Positions 34,682-43,840 of a stretch of DNA of 64,000 nucleotides are shown here, one piece after another; the stretch's first letter is position 1, and every line of letters begins with the position of its first letter. The position numbers and the translations under genes are program-made. The notes beneath the pieces are model-generated. The model did no database searches. It was not told the DNA's origin and saw nothing but the letters and a program-made list of their open reading frames with translations. The stretch comes from Misgurnus anguillicaudatus (Eukaryota; Chordata; Actinopteri; Cypriniformes; Cobitidae), in contig NC_073339.2 of NCBI RefSeq assembly GCF_027580225.2, positions 44,883,501 to 44,947,500 on the forward strand, given 5' to 3'.

Positions 34682-35168
34682 TAGCACTTTATTTTACAGT
34701 ATGTGTACTTAGCTTGTACATATATGGTAAATAAGTTGTACTTACCGACAAATGTGTGGTAATTACTTTTAGGTTTCAACATGGTAATTAACTGGAATCA
34801 TTACTGTACTTACCAGTGGTACATACTTGGTAGTTATTATGTAACTCTAGATAAGTACTGGGTAATAACAGATACATACTTATAGTGTAGGTATACTGTA
34901 ACTAACAAGAAACATTACTGTACTTACAAACAGATGTATAATATAAGTATTTAGTATTTACAGGCCAGTTAGGATAAATGACAGGTATTTATAGTGTACA
35001 TATATGATAACTAATATCAAACACTACTGTACTTACACAAGTACAGTAATGATACCAGCTAATTACCATGTAGATACCTAAAAGTAAGTACCACATATTT
35101 GTCGGTAAGTACAACTTATTTACCATATATGTACAAGTTAAGTACAGGTACTGTTAAATAAAGTGCTA
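34682..35168. mobile_element. TAGCACTTTATTT palindromic MITE (487 bp)
   Basis: TAGCACTTTATTTTACAGTA at the left; the right end inverted reads TAGCACTTTATTTAACAGTA. Internal GTACTTACCGACAAATGTG and GTACAAGTTAAGTAC words are also in inverted pairs, so the whole element can fold. A TA on either side fits TA duplication. Widespread type in cyprinids; no coding capacity. Confidence 0.85.
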
Positions 35169-35467
35169 ACAAATGTTCTCTTTGCTGTCTATGAGAAAAG
35201 ACTGGGATTTTGGAAACAATGCTAAAGATAGGTCAGTGACATTTATTTAAACCCCCTAGCATTCATGAAAAAGGCTAAAAAATGCCTAAAAAGGACAAAA
35301 ATTGTACCTGCTGTGTTGATTGTATTTTGTATACTTTCCAAAGATATGTGACATGTTTAGCTTTTTGTTTTTGAGTTGTTGTATTTGATTAAGATTTCTG
35401 TCAAAAAATGCAGTGTCCCTCCCATTGTACACTGGAATTTTAAGGGGTGAAAAACTGAAAATAAATT

Positions 35468-35473
<6 letters not shown>

Positions 35474-35546
<73 letters not shown>

Positions 35547-35564
35547 GATGATGATGATGATGAT
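35474..35564 (+). repeat. Compound microsatellite (GA)n(GAT)n
   Basis: About 34 GA repeats run straight into about 8 GAT repeats. The plus strand is almost pure purine. The two 60-86 codon minus-strand frames here are Ser/Leu artefacts of the repeat. Confidence 0.95.
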
Positions 35565-36158
35565 TCAACATGTGTAATAGAGAAATAATGACAGATGAAT
35601 GTCTTGATGTTTGGCATTTTGCTGTCAACATTTCTCTGTTAATGTTTTGTCAGAAGTTCTGGTGCGGATCCGGCACTGAGATGTCTGCTGTCTGGGACTC
35701 TAAAATTGTTTATATTTCACTATTCTTATGTCATCCTTCGACTTTGTTTGTATCGCTTCAATTATCATGAATTATCAATCATCAATTTAATTATTGAAAG
35801 TAACGTGAATCTAAGCACAATGACACACAATCTCGTCAAAAGTCAAAAAATAGTTAAAAAATCGCTTTGTTTTACATTTTAACACCAGGTGTAAATGAGT
35901 TTTTTGAGAAGCACATGCTGCAGTCAAAAGCACATGCAGATATTTCTATATTCGTCGTGTTTTGATATTTACCAGGTAGGTATTGATCTTCATCCATCTA
36001 TAGTGAAGTTTAAAGAGAATTTAATCTATGAAGGAGCGATGTTGAGCTCATCTCAAGATCATCAGTCATGCGGCATACCTGCTAAAATCCTGCACATCAT
36101 CACATTTGTGCAATTTGTAATAATGTGTTCTTCACCTTAGTGGTTATGGATGCTTTAA

Positions 36159-36569
36159 AGACCCCTTCAAGGTTTGTAAACATTGAATGACTATCAGGTG
36201 CGCTCGCAGCATGGGATCAAACTGTTCATGCCATTTAGGCTTTCTAGTTTAATCTAACATGCAGGGCTGAAAAATGATGACTTGCCTGAAATGAAGTGAG
36301 CACTACAAACACAAGCCTCTTTGATATTTGCATCATCCCAGTCTGCACGTTTATTGCTTGCAGCCACAGATGTTGTATTTTTTGTTTTTGAGATTCTGCA
36401 GGAATCCTGAAAAACTTAACGGCAGACCTGGTGCGATTTTCAAAGCCCACGACGCAAGTAGGCATTTTTGACGATACCGAATAATACGCAACTCAATCGG
36501 CTGTAATGAATTTTCTGACCCCGACATGCACAGTGGGAACCGCCTGTGACGTGAACTGCGAAGGGGTCT
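36159..36569 (-). mobile_element. AGACCCCTTC-ended element carrying a THAP-domain relic (411 bp)
   Basis: AGACCCCTTC at the left and GAAGGGGTCT at the right are perfect 10-bp inverted repeats. It interrupts array unit 4 between GGATGCTTTA and ATACATCC; unit 3 is continuous there. The interior carries, on the minus strand, a THAP zinc finger. THAP domains are the DNA-binding part of P-element and Kolobok transposases, so this is probably a deletion derivative of such an element. The target duplication is not clear. Confidence 0.7.
36244..36465 (-). pseudogene. THAP-type zinc finger fragment, frameshifted
   Basis: Opens MPTCVVGFENRTRSAVKFFR, continues through RIPAESQKQK and LWLQAI, and then slips by one base; the other frame gives KRADWDDANIKEACVCSAHF and ISGKS. 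The order C-x2-x, F-x-x-P, W and C-x2-H is that of a THAP domain of about 80 residues. The second zinc ligand Cys is Phe here (VVGF for VVGC). No DDE or RNase H region follows. Confidence 0.75.
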
Positions 36570-36714
36570 ATACATCCTTCAATAACCACTAAAATTTTTT
36601 AAGCGTGTCTTTTGAGCATGTTATGGTTGAAATTTCCATATCCATCTAATTTCATAACTGTCTATGAGAAAGAACAGGGAAGTTGCTAAAGATTGGTCAG
36701 TAACATTTATTTAA

Positions 36715-37093
36715 AGGTGCAGTATGTAAATTTTAGCGGCATCTAATGTTGAGGTTGCAAATTGTATCCCACGGCTCAGTCCACTGGTCACCCCTCGCTT
36801 TTGAAACGCATAGAGAAGCTACGGTAGCCACCATTGGACAAACATGTTATTGGCGGAGACAACTTCGTAAAAAAAGTTTGTCTGTTAAGGGCTTCTGTAG
36901 AAAAATGGTGGCACAAAATGGCGACTTCCATGAAAGGGACCCTCTGTGTATGTAGATAAAAATGTCTCATTCTAAGATAATTAACATATAACGGTTCATT
37001 ATGTAAAGTCTTTATACACCCCTGATAATATAGTTTTGTATATTACTTGCAATTTCTGTGAAGAGATCCTTCGAAAAATTACACACTGCACCT
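36715..37093. mobile_element. Intact AGGTGCAGT MITE with TTAA duplication (379 bp)
   Basis: Inverted ends AGGTGCAGTATGTAAATTTT and (from the right) AGGTGCAGTGTGTAATTTTT. TTAA at 36711-36714 and 37094-37097; unit 1 reads TTTTTTTAAAAACTGAAAAT with a single TTAA. This copy is the reference for the split copy at 10997-11881. The overlapping frames at 36746-36970 are not coding. Confidence 0.88.
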
Positions 37094-37235
37094 TTAAAAC
37101 TGAAAATAAATTACAGCGAGAAAGAGAGAGAGAGCTGATGATTCAACATGTGTAATAGAGAAAAAATGACAGATGAATGTCTTGATGTTTGGCACTTTGC
37201 TGTCAAAATTTTTCTGCTAATATTTCTCCTTTTCT

Positions 37236-37647
37236 GAGTATCTGCATATCAGAATGAATGACTCATTAGCTGATGAAAACCAAAAAAAAAAAAAAAAAGA
37301 CTGATCGCTTCTCAGAATGAATTTTAACAGTGAGATGTGTCTTTCTCAATCCCTCGGTTTCTGTGGATCTGTAAAGTGCCTGTCTGTCTACTGCCTACAT
37401 ACAAATGTGCTCCTACATACGCAGGCAACGTCCTATCTGACGTAATCATGCTAATTAGTATTTATACAAAAGATCTCGTCTTTTATATTTTCTGGCACTG
37501 GATGAATTACTTATATTGAATTTGCATTCTTTATAATAATTTCTTTAGCTTCATCTTGGCTGTATTCTTTTCATTAAGCTTGGTGCATTGCATTATGGGA
37601 CTGACTTGCAATTTGACCAAAAGAGAACATGCATGCACTTTTAAAAA
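37236..37647. other. No gene recognised
   Basis: Contains a run of A at 37290-37306 and no identifiable repeat or domain. Confidence 0.4.
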
Positions 37648-37763
37648 TGCTGGGTTTGTTTCAACCTGTGGTTGAACGTTGGGTTCAGATAAACCTACAG
37701 GTTTATTCTAATCCAACTGCCCTGTTTGACCCAATCATGCGTTTAAACAACCCAGTATTTTAG
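37648..37763. repeat. AACCCA/TGGGTT palindromic repeat
   Basis: AAATGCTGGGTTTGTTTCAA at one end, AAACAACCCAGTATTTTAGT at the other; inner GTTGGGTTCAGAT and TTTGACCCAAT words. Same family as 48793-48980. Confidence 0.6.
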
Positions 37764-38353
37764 TGTGTACCAGAGTATTTGCCATGCCTGCCATTCAAAA
37801 AGTCTATGTTGTTTACGCAGGCGGTTCGCTTGGTTTCGGAACAGTGCCCACGTACATGTTTGTCTGCTTTGGGACGCATGCTCGACCTGTAGCATTACCC
37901 CTCTGGCACTGTCCGCTTTTCCAAAAGTACAGTAAAAAACAAGAACATCCCACTCGCCAGACATACAGTATGTCAATCAGGTCCTGCATCTGGTAACTAA
38001 ACACAGCATCCTCAACTCTATCTCTTCACTCGTCTCACTGTCCAGGGACTCAAGGTCACGGTTGCCAGACAAAACTGGAGACATAAGCGAACAAGCTGGA
38101 AGCAGCTGTGATAAGTCTGACTGCTGGGAAAGTAGAACACGATAGACAGGCATCTGGCAACCTGCCACAGCCATCAAAAGGTCAATCTGACAGTACAGCC
38201 CATTGTATAAATATCAAGGGACACAACGTGAAGAGAGACCGAGAGGAAACTGCATATAAATAGATAAGTAGAACAAAAGAAGTGATCCCAGAGGAAAATG
38301 GTATTGCTCAATGGTTGCGCAGAAGATTGGATGGAGTTCTCAGTTGTGTTTTA
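37764..38353. other. No gene recognised
   Basis: Overlapping 63-77 codon frames on both strands at 37743-38177 have no domain. The complexity is normal and no repeat shared with the window was found. Confidence 0.4.
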
Positions 38354-38425
38354 TTTAAAGGGATAGTTCACCCAAAAATGAAAAATCTTCATTCACTCAC
38401 CTTCATGTTGTTCTAAACTTGTATA
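38354..38425 (+). mobile_element. Left end of the palindromic cyprinid MITE
   Basis: TTAAAGGGATAGTTCACCCA and AAATGAAAAATCTTCATTCA followed by CTCACCTTCATGTTGTTC match the canonical left end of this family. The rest is missing. Confidence 0.8.
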
Positions 38426-38426
38426 A

Positions 38427-38517
38427 TGCTGCATACACCCAACCACTAAGCATTGCGTTCCTTGCTCTAGATTACTCGCGGGATTTAACTTTGTGTCATG
38501 CAATAATTTTTACTGAC
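38427..38517 (+). mobile_element. Fragment of the CpG-rich MITE family (9.0/48.1 kb)
   Basis: GCATTGCGTTCCTTGCTCTA, GATTACTCGCGGGATTTAAC and TTTGTGTCATGCAATAATTT align with the left part of the copies at 48.1 kb (plus) and 9.0 kb (minus). Confidence 0.65.
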
Positions 38518-38532
38518 AAGTTTGTTCTAAGT

Positions 38533-39076
38533 TTACTTTTTCCCCGCCGTTGACGCTTTATCTTGTCAATTAAGAGAAAACATTTGCCATAAAAAACATG
38601 TTTCTGATTTTTGTTTTGTTTTTTATGGTATTCTGTAATACAGCGATTATCCAGTAGATACCGCTCTTACCCAATTTATTAAAAATAACCACATTTTTTT
38701 AAATTAATTTAAAATTATCAAAACTGTGTATATTTTGATAATCGTTCTGAATCTGATCTCTAACAAAATTCCTTCACAAAAATGCAATTATTTTAGCTTT
38801 TTGCTCAAAATTGTGTATTTTTTAAGAAAAATACTCATATTTAAAAATTTATAAACATAGAAAAAATAAAGATAGGATGAATTTTTTTTTTACGTTTTGT
38901 TTGTTTGTTTATTGTTTGTTTGAAAGCAGAGGGTCTGTTCTGTCATTTCATATATTTGTATGCTTATATATTTTTAGAAGAAAATTTTCTTAGAAGGCAT
39001 TTTGTGAAACTTTGAAAATCACAAAAAAATGCTGGCGTGCAACTTTTTTCTAAAAAGGCTGATGGAAATAAGTTAA
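38533..39076 (+). mobile_element. piggyBac-like MITE, CTCTTTC family
   Basis: TTACTTTTTCCCCGCCGTTG at the left, family landmarks GTCAATTAAGAGAAAACATT, GATCTCTAACAAAATTCCTT and GCAGAGGGTCTGTTCTGTCA inside, and a worn right end GGAAATAAGTTAAATAA. About 540 bp. Confidence 0.8.
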
Positions 39077-39089
39077 ATAAACATTAAAC

Positions 39090-40087
39090 ATTATTATAAA
39101 ACGGGCAGTTCTGGTTCTTCATTCTGATTGGTTAAAACACGTTCTAGGCAGTGATAAAATACCCCGGTAACCCCACGGTTCAGACCGCATCACATAAGTA
39201 TCACTGTGCCACTTTTGCTGCGTACTGATTTATGAAAATAAACACCACACTCTTAAATCATATAAAAAAATATACAATTGCACAAATAATGGCGATATCC
39301 AGATAAATGTCAATAAATATTGTTGAGTCATCTCGTCGATAAAGAGAAAACGTTATCTGAGAAGTTTCTAACTCAAGTTCATACGTCTGCTATTATCCAC
39401 TAGATGGCGATCTTACCCAACTTAAACACTGACGTATTCACTCAACACTGAAAACACAGCGTGTAAGTTTTGATGGCTTTGAATTTGATCTCTTACTAAA
39501 GTTCTTCACAAAAATTGAATTATCTCTGCTTTTAGATGAAAATTTGAGAGGTGATAAGAGAACAAATGAAGGCAAGATGAAACTTTTTTTTTTTTGAAAG
39601 CGGATGCTCTGTTCTTTCATTTGATATTTTATGTTTATTTAAAGAAGATAATTTTTCTGCAAGGCATTAAACTAAAACTGGGTGGCAACTTAAAAAAAAA
39701 ACGCTGACAGGAAAAGAGTTAAAGTTAAGCATGTTTCCAAGCATATTTGATCATCACTTCAACAGTTGCACGATATAAATGTTAATGTATGAATTAGACG
39801 CTTTGCGTCGTGCCAAACAATGCCCCTTAGCTGTTATAAAATGCACTGGTAACCCACTGCTTCTTGGGGCTTATTGCTTTAACAAGTCTTTGTCTTTACA
39901 GAATAAAGCTATAAAATAACAGCCTCATACAAAGAATTCTGGGAACCAGAAATACTCATTAACCTTTTTCTGTTTTTACTTCAGATTTTGGTTCCCAGAA
40001 TGCTTTGCATGAGGGTGTAATAAAGCAATAAACCCCAAGAAGCAGTGGGTTACCAGTGCAATTTACAACAGCTAAGGGGCTGTTATA
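39090..40087. mobile_element. Foldback repeat carrying a nested piggyBac-like MITE
   Basis: ACGGGCAGTTCTGGTTCTTC to ATACCCCGGTAACCCCACGG is a cyprinid repeat that resumes after the nested MITE with AAGCATGTTTCCAAGCATAT. Its right part, 39822-40080, is a near-perfect inverted repeat: GCCCCTTAGCTGTTATAAAA and its complement, with CACTGGTAACCCACTGCTTC on both arms. The exact left end is uncertain. Confidence 0.6.
39330..39722 (+). mobile_element. Nested piggyBac-like MITE copy
   Basis: TCGTCGATAAAGAGAAAACG, CTATTATCCACTAGATGGCG, GATCTCTTACTAAAGTTCTT and the end CGCTGACAGGAAAAGAGTTA identify the CTCTTTC family. The left end is worn. Confidence 0.75.
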
Positions 40088-40827
40088 TGTTTCATATGCT
40101 GAAGTAAATTTCTGGAAAAAACTACAATAACCGAAAACGGTGATATGAACCGAACCATGGGCTTTGTGAACCGTGCCACTCTAGTGCTAACCATCATTTG
40201 TAAAAATATCTTCTTTTGTATTCAACAGAATGGTCTGGTCTGAAGCACCATAAAGCCCCAGCAACCAGAACACTGCAGCTCACCTTTAAAAATCTTAGCA
40301 ACCTCAGCCTAACATTGTGACCGCACAGAAAAAGGGAGGAATTGAATTCACATCGATGATTGTTTGAGAAGTCGACCTAATCCGAATCATTATCATCCCA
40401 ATAATTTGAACAAATATTTGATATTTGAACCGATTTCTCGCAGCTGGTGGCACGGGCCAACAATCAATGAGGTCTTTTTCATCCAGAATTACTCTCCAGA
40501 AAGCACTTTAGATCCAGTTTACGTGTGCGGTCTTATCTGCGGACCATGATAGAGTTAAAATTGAGCAATCCATAAGAATTTTCATTTGGGCTTGGGTCAA
40601 TGTTTTTTGTTTAAGTCGTTGAGTTGTTATTGACCCAAGCCTAACGGATCACAAGGGACTAAACCAGTAGACCAGTCCAATATCTCTCCATCATCTGGTC
40701 AGCTTTACACTGAATCAGAAGAAATTACGGAGCATGTGGATTTTAAATTGGTTTGTTTAATCATATTTTTTCATGTTTGTTTACTTATGAGTACAGGAGG
40801 CCTCCAATGGGAACCTAAAATGTAAAT
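40088..40827. other. No gene recognised
   Basis: ATATCTTCTTTTGTATTCAA near 40207 is a scrap of the palindromic MITE. The 61-codon frame at 40364-40549 has no domain. The rest appears single copy. Confidence 0.35.
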
Positions 40828-40831
40828 TTAA

Positions 40832-41291
40832 CCCTTTAACTGGCGCAGGCCTTTTTGAGTGAGGGGTTGGTGAAAAGGTGATATACACCTTTAAATTAAT
40901 ATAACTCTGGCATTTTTTTGTCTAGAAGCCTAATTTTGGTTTTAATTTTGGTAATTTTTTGGTTTAAAGAAGACACTTCAACGTTTTTTAGGGAAGTGTC
41001 TGGATGTGAAAATATTCATTTTTTTAAAGCAGTTTAAATATATTTGTAAAAAATAAAAATGCAATATAGAATTATTTTTAATACATAATATTGTAAAAGG
41101 TTTGTGCTGGTTTGCTTTGAGGTTTGCTGCCTACTTGTGTCACAAATGAATAAATTACAGTTACTGCATTATTATTACTGCTAAAAGGTTTTGAAATATG
41201 AAAACTACATTCTTAGACCTTTCCAACAATATATAGTTTGTCGTGATAGATTAACATTTAATCTGCTTACGGGACAGCGCCAATTAACGGG
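40832..41291. mobile_element. piggyBac-like MITE, CCCTTTAACTGGCGC family (460 bp)
   Basis: CCCTTTAACTGGCGCAGGCC at the left; the right end inverted is CCCGTTAATTGGCGCTGTCC. TTAA at 40828-40831 and 41292-41295. AT-rich interior, no open transposase. The ends and target site fit piggyBac. Confidence 0.85.
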
Positions 41292-42273
41292 TTAAACTAA
41301 AATACGCAAAATATATAGGAACAAATAAACGAAATAATCCAAAATATGATGTACTACGATTGATATTCTGGTTGCAACTGGACAGTATTGTGGTACTGTA
41401 ATGTTTGCAAGTTTCATATAAATGATACAAATAAAATAATACAGCCAGATTCCAAGAGCCCTGTGTTCATAAAATGTATTTATACATTAGATATTTGTAA
41501 TGACCTTCAATATAGACCCTCTCTAGCTTTGCACAATTCCTAAAGATGCCTAAATCCTTTTTGTTTATTCGATCAGCTACCCTAATCCCTTTGCATGCCA
41601 TCTAGATCAATTCAAATACAGATGATCTCTGTTGTTTACCGCTTTTAATCTGCTTACAGGAAGAGTTAAGCACCGGCTTTATATGAAATCCGTATCACGT
41701 GTGCGCATGCGATACGTGCGCCGGAGTCATTCAGGGACGTACGATTGTTAAAGTAAGATGTAAAGCTAATCGAGGGATGTGTTTTGGCTTTGTGAAGAAG
41801 TTCAGCACCTCAGCTGGACTCCAGTAATGATCCTCTTCTTCGGCTGTAATTACTTCGGCCATTGTCTTGATTCATTATGTTTAAGACTTTCTTTGCCAAC
41901 CTTTTTCAATTAGTCGCGGCTTCGCGGAAGCCCCGCATCTTCCAGCCTGGACTAAGAGCTACAGTATCATTAACTAATGCATATGTGTATGTTACTTTTG
42001 ATTAGAACCTCCATTAGTTGTTAGCTAGATGACGGACTGGCATTTATTAAGGCACAATGAAGGATGTAAACATAATTGCCTTGTCCATTAGGCTATATGT
42101 GTATATGGATGAGATTGCTGTTGGTTTGTTTGCCATGGCGGTAGTGACAAGAGGCCATTTCGCCTGATCTTAATAACTGTTATTATTTTTCTGTATTTAT
42201 AGTAAAGTTGCCCACAGCTTTAAAAAATCCAAAGTGGTTTCAGCACATAGTTGGGTAAAATATTAACCTTTTC
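41292..42273. other. No repeat; candidate conserved non-coding DNA at 41690-42180
   Basis: From about 41690 the sequence has moderate GC, no repeat match within the window and many TAAT-type homeodomain words (GTAATTACTTC, CATTAACTAATG, ATAATTGCC). No frame over 60 codons on either strand. This is how deeply conserved fish enhancers look, but only alignment to other species could show it. Confidence 0.3.
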
Positions 42274-42685
42274 TACACTGCAAAAAACGACTTTCTTGCT
42301 AAGTGTGTTTGTCTTGTTTTCAGTAGAAATATCAAACACTTCTTAAATTAATGAGCAAAATGACATAAGAGTAAAAAATATACAGTTTAAGTGAATTTGT
42401 GATTAAAACAAGCAAAAATGCCAATGGGGTGAGAAAAAAATCTTAAAATAAGATTAATTTTTTCTCTAACACTTAATTCAAGAATATTTTTTCACCCCTT
42501 TGGCAGATATTTTTGCTTGTTTTAAACACAAATGTATTTTATTTTAGACTTATTTTATAAACTAGACTTATTTTCTTAGATCATTTTGCTCATCAAGAAA
42601 ATGCATTTAAGAATTTAAGACTTTTTAGATATTTCTACTGAAAACAAAACAAAAATACTAAGTAAGAAGGTATTTTTGCACTTTA
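42274..42685. mobile_element. CACTGCAAAA foldback MITE, copy 1
   Basis: TACACTGCAAAAAACGACTT at the left and TATTTTTGCACTTTA at the right. The two arms contain GCCAATGGGGTGAGAAAAAA and its counterpart TTTTCACCCCTTTGGCAG, around TTAATTCAAGAATAT. Non-coding. Confidence 0.8.
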
Positions 42686-42773
42686 GGTTATTTTAAATTG
42701 TTGTTTGGGTTTATACACTGTAAATCTTTGCTGCCTTAATTTTTTGTTGATTTACAAGTCATGTCAACTTACT

Positions 42774-43378
42774 ACACTGCAAAAATTGATTAAGATGTAC
42801 TTTCTTCATGAGCAAAATAATAATGAGTTGTAGCAACTCATCTTTTGTCAAGATAAATAATACACTGCAAAAAAAAAAAAAAAATCAAGAAACATTTTTT
42901 TTTAGTAAAAATATATAAAAATATATAAAAATTCTTAAATTAAGATCCTTTTTTATGTGAAAAACGACCCAAGGAAATAAGTCTAGGTTTTAGACCAAAC
43001 TTATCAAATTTAAGTGATTTTGTGCATAAAACAAGCCAAAAACAATCTGCCAATGGGGTAAGCAAAAAATCTTGAAAATTTTTCTTAAACACTAAATTCA
43101 AGAAACATTTGCTTAACCTATTGGCAGATTTTTTTGCTTTATGCACAGAATCACTTAAATTTTATAATTTTGGTCTAAAAACTAGACTTATTTTCTTGGG
43201 TCGTTTTGCACATAAAAAAAGGATCTCAATTTAAGAATTTTTATATATTTTTATATATTTTTACTAAAAAAAAATTTCTTGATTTTTTTTTTTTTTTTTT
43301 GCAGTGTATTATTTATATTGACAAAAGATGAGTTGCTACAACTTATAAACTGAAGTTGACTTTTTTCCAACTATATTT
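42774..43378. mobile_element. Giant palindrome: foldback MITE within matching flanks
   Basis: The CACTGCAAAA foldback at 42861-43308 is flanked by CTCATCTTTTGTCAAGATAA on the left and the inverted TTGACAAAAGATGAGTTG on the right, so the inverted symmetry continues past both MITE ends (42825-43351). The left flank also contains the self-palindrome GAGTTGTAGCAACTC. Confidence 0.7.
42861..43308. mobile_element. CACTGCAAAA foldback MITE, copy 2
   Basis: TACACTGCAAAAAAA at one end, TTTTTTGCAGTGTA at the other. The arms match closely, for example AAATATATAAAAATATATAA opposite its complement, and CAATCTGCCAATGGGGTAAG opposite CTTAACCTATTGGCAG. The minus-strand frame at 42940-43146 is an artefact. 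Confidence 0.85.
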
Positions 43379-43610
43379 TATAAGTTAAAACATCTCTTCT
43401 GTAGTTATAACAATTCATCTCAAGATTAATTATCGTAAGTTTACATGACTAAAATATTGTTTTACATTGTATGTTTTACCCAGCTGTGCACAGTGATAGC
43501 GCAATACTTATTATTTTGTTTATTTGTGTACAGTATATAGCACAAAAAACACAACAACTGACAACTGTGCTGTTAGAGTAAAAAATAAATGAGAAAAGAA
43601 AAATTCTTAG
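43379..43610. other. AT-rich spacer, nothing recognised
   Basis: No repeats or frames of note. Confidence 0.4.
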
Positions 43611-43840
43611 GCCTGGTTTCAAAGACCAAGCTTAGCTAAAACCAGGACTAGGCATTAGGTAAATTGAGATGTTTAAGCATCTTTTATAAACATGCCTCAG
43701 AAAACGACATTACTGGTGTGTATCTTGAGACAAATTGATGGCACTGGCATATTTTAAGATCTGTCAGTGCTAGTTATTTTCCAGTGAGACACCTCAAACG
43801 TGTTATAACTAGCCTTAAGCTTAGTCTGTGAAACTGGGGG
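43611..43840. mobile_element. Foldback MITE ending CCTGGTTTCA
   Basis: GCCTGGTTTCAAAGACCAAG at the left; the right end inverted is CCCCCAGTTTCACAGACTAA. Contains TGTGTATCTTGAGACAAATT and TCAGTGCTAGTTATTTTCCA. It belongs to the same family as 54341-54553, one of the commonest teleost MITEs. Confidence 0.8.

Larger units (their letters stand above)
34070..35875 (+). repeat. Array unit 3, with internal duplication
   Basis: A stretch of about 230 bp (34450-34680: TTTCTCTTTGCTGTCTTTGA to GTTGTTGTATTTGATGAAG) is repeated at 35173-35395. A TA-specific MITE lies exactly between the two copies. A GA/GAT microsatellite has expanded at the position where other units read GTGAGGGAGAAAGACAGAG. Confidence 0.75.
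30177..37235 (+). repeat. Tandem array of an ~830-bp unit, each copy hit by different transposons
   Basis: Landmarks recur in the same order: GATTCAACATGTGTAATAGA (31419, 33735 as a variant, 35562, 37140); GAATTTTAACACCAGG-like (30480, 32731, 34070, 35876); CCATCTCTAATGAAGTTCA (30593, 33370, 34182, 35993 variant); CTATGAGAAAGAACAGGG (31311, 33635, 36663 and variants). After subtracting inserts, units 1 and 2 are 827-834 bp. There are four units and a leading partial. No protein homology; the unit is not itself a known transposon to me. Confidence 0.85.
35876..37235 (+). repeat. Array unit 4, ending in single-copy DNA
   Basis: Carries two inserts (36159-36569 and 36715-37093). The last recognisable part is GTTTGGCACTTTGCTGTCAA; similarity fades near 37235. 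Confidence 0.7.

Noticed and set aside
35357..35631. Ser/Leu- and His-rich frames
   Set aside because: Translation of (CT)n and (ATC)n on the minus strand of a microsatellite.
42940..43146. 68-codon basic protein
   Set aside because: Falls inside the CACTGCAAAA foldback; similar frames are absent from the other copies.
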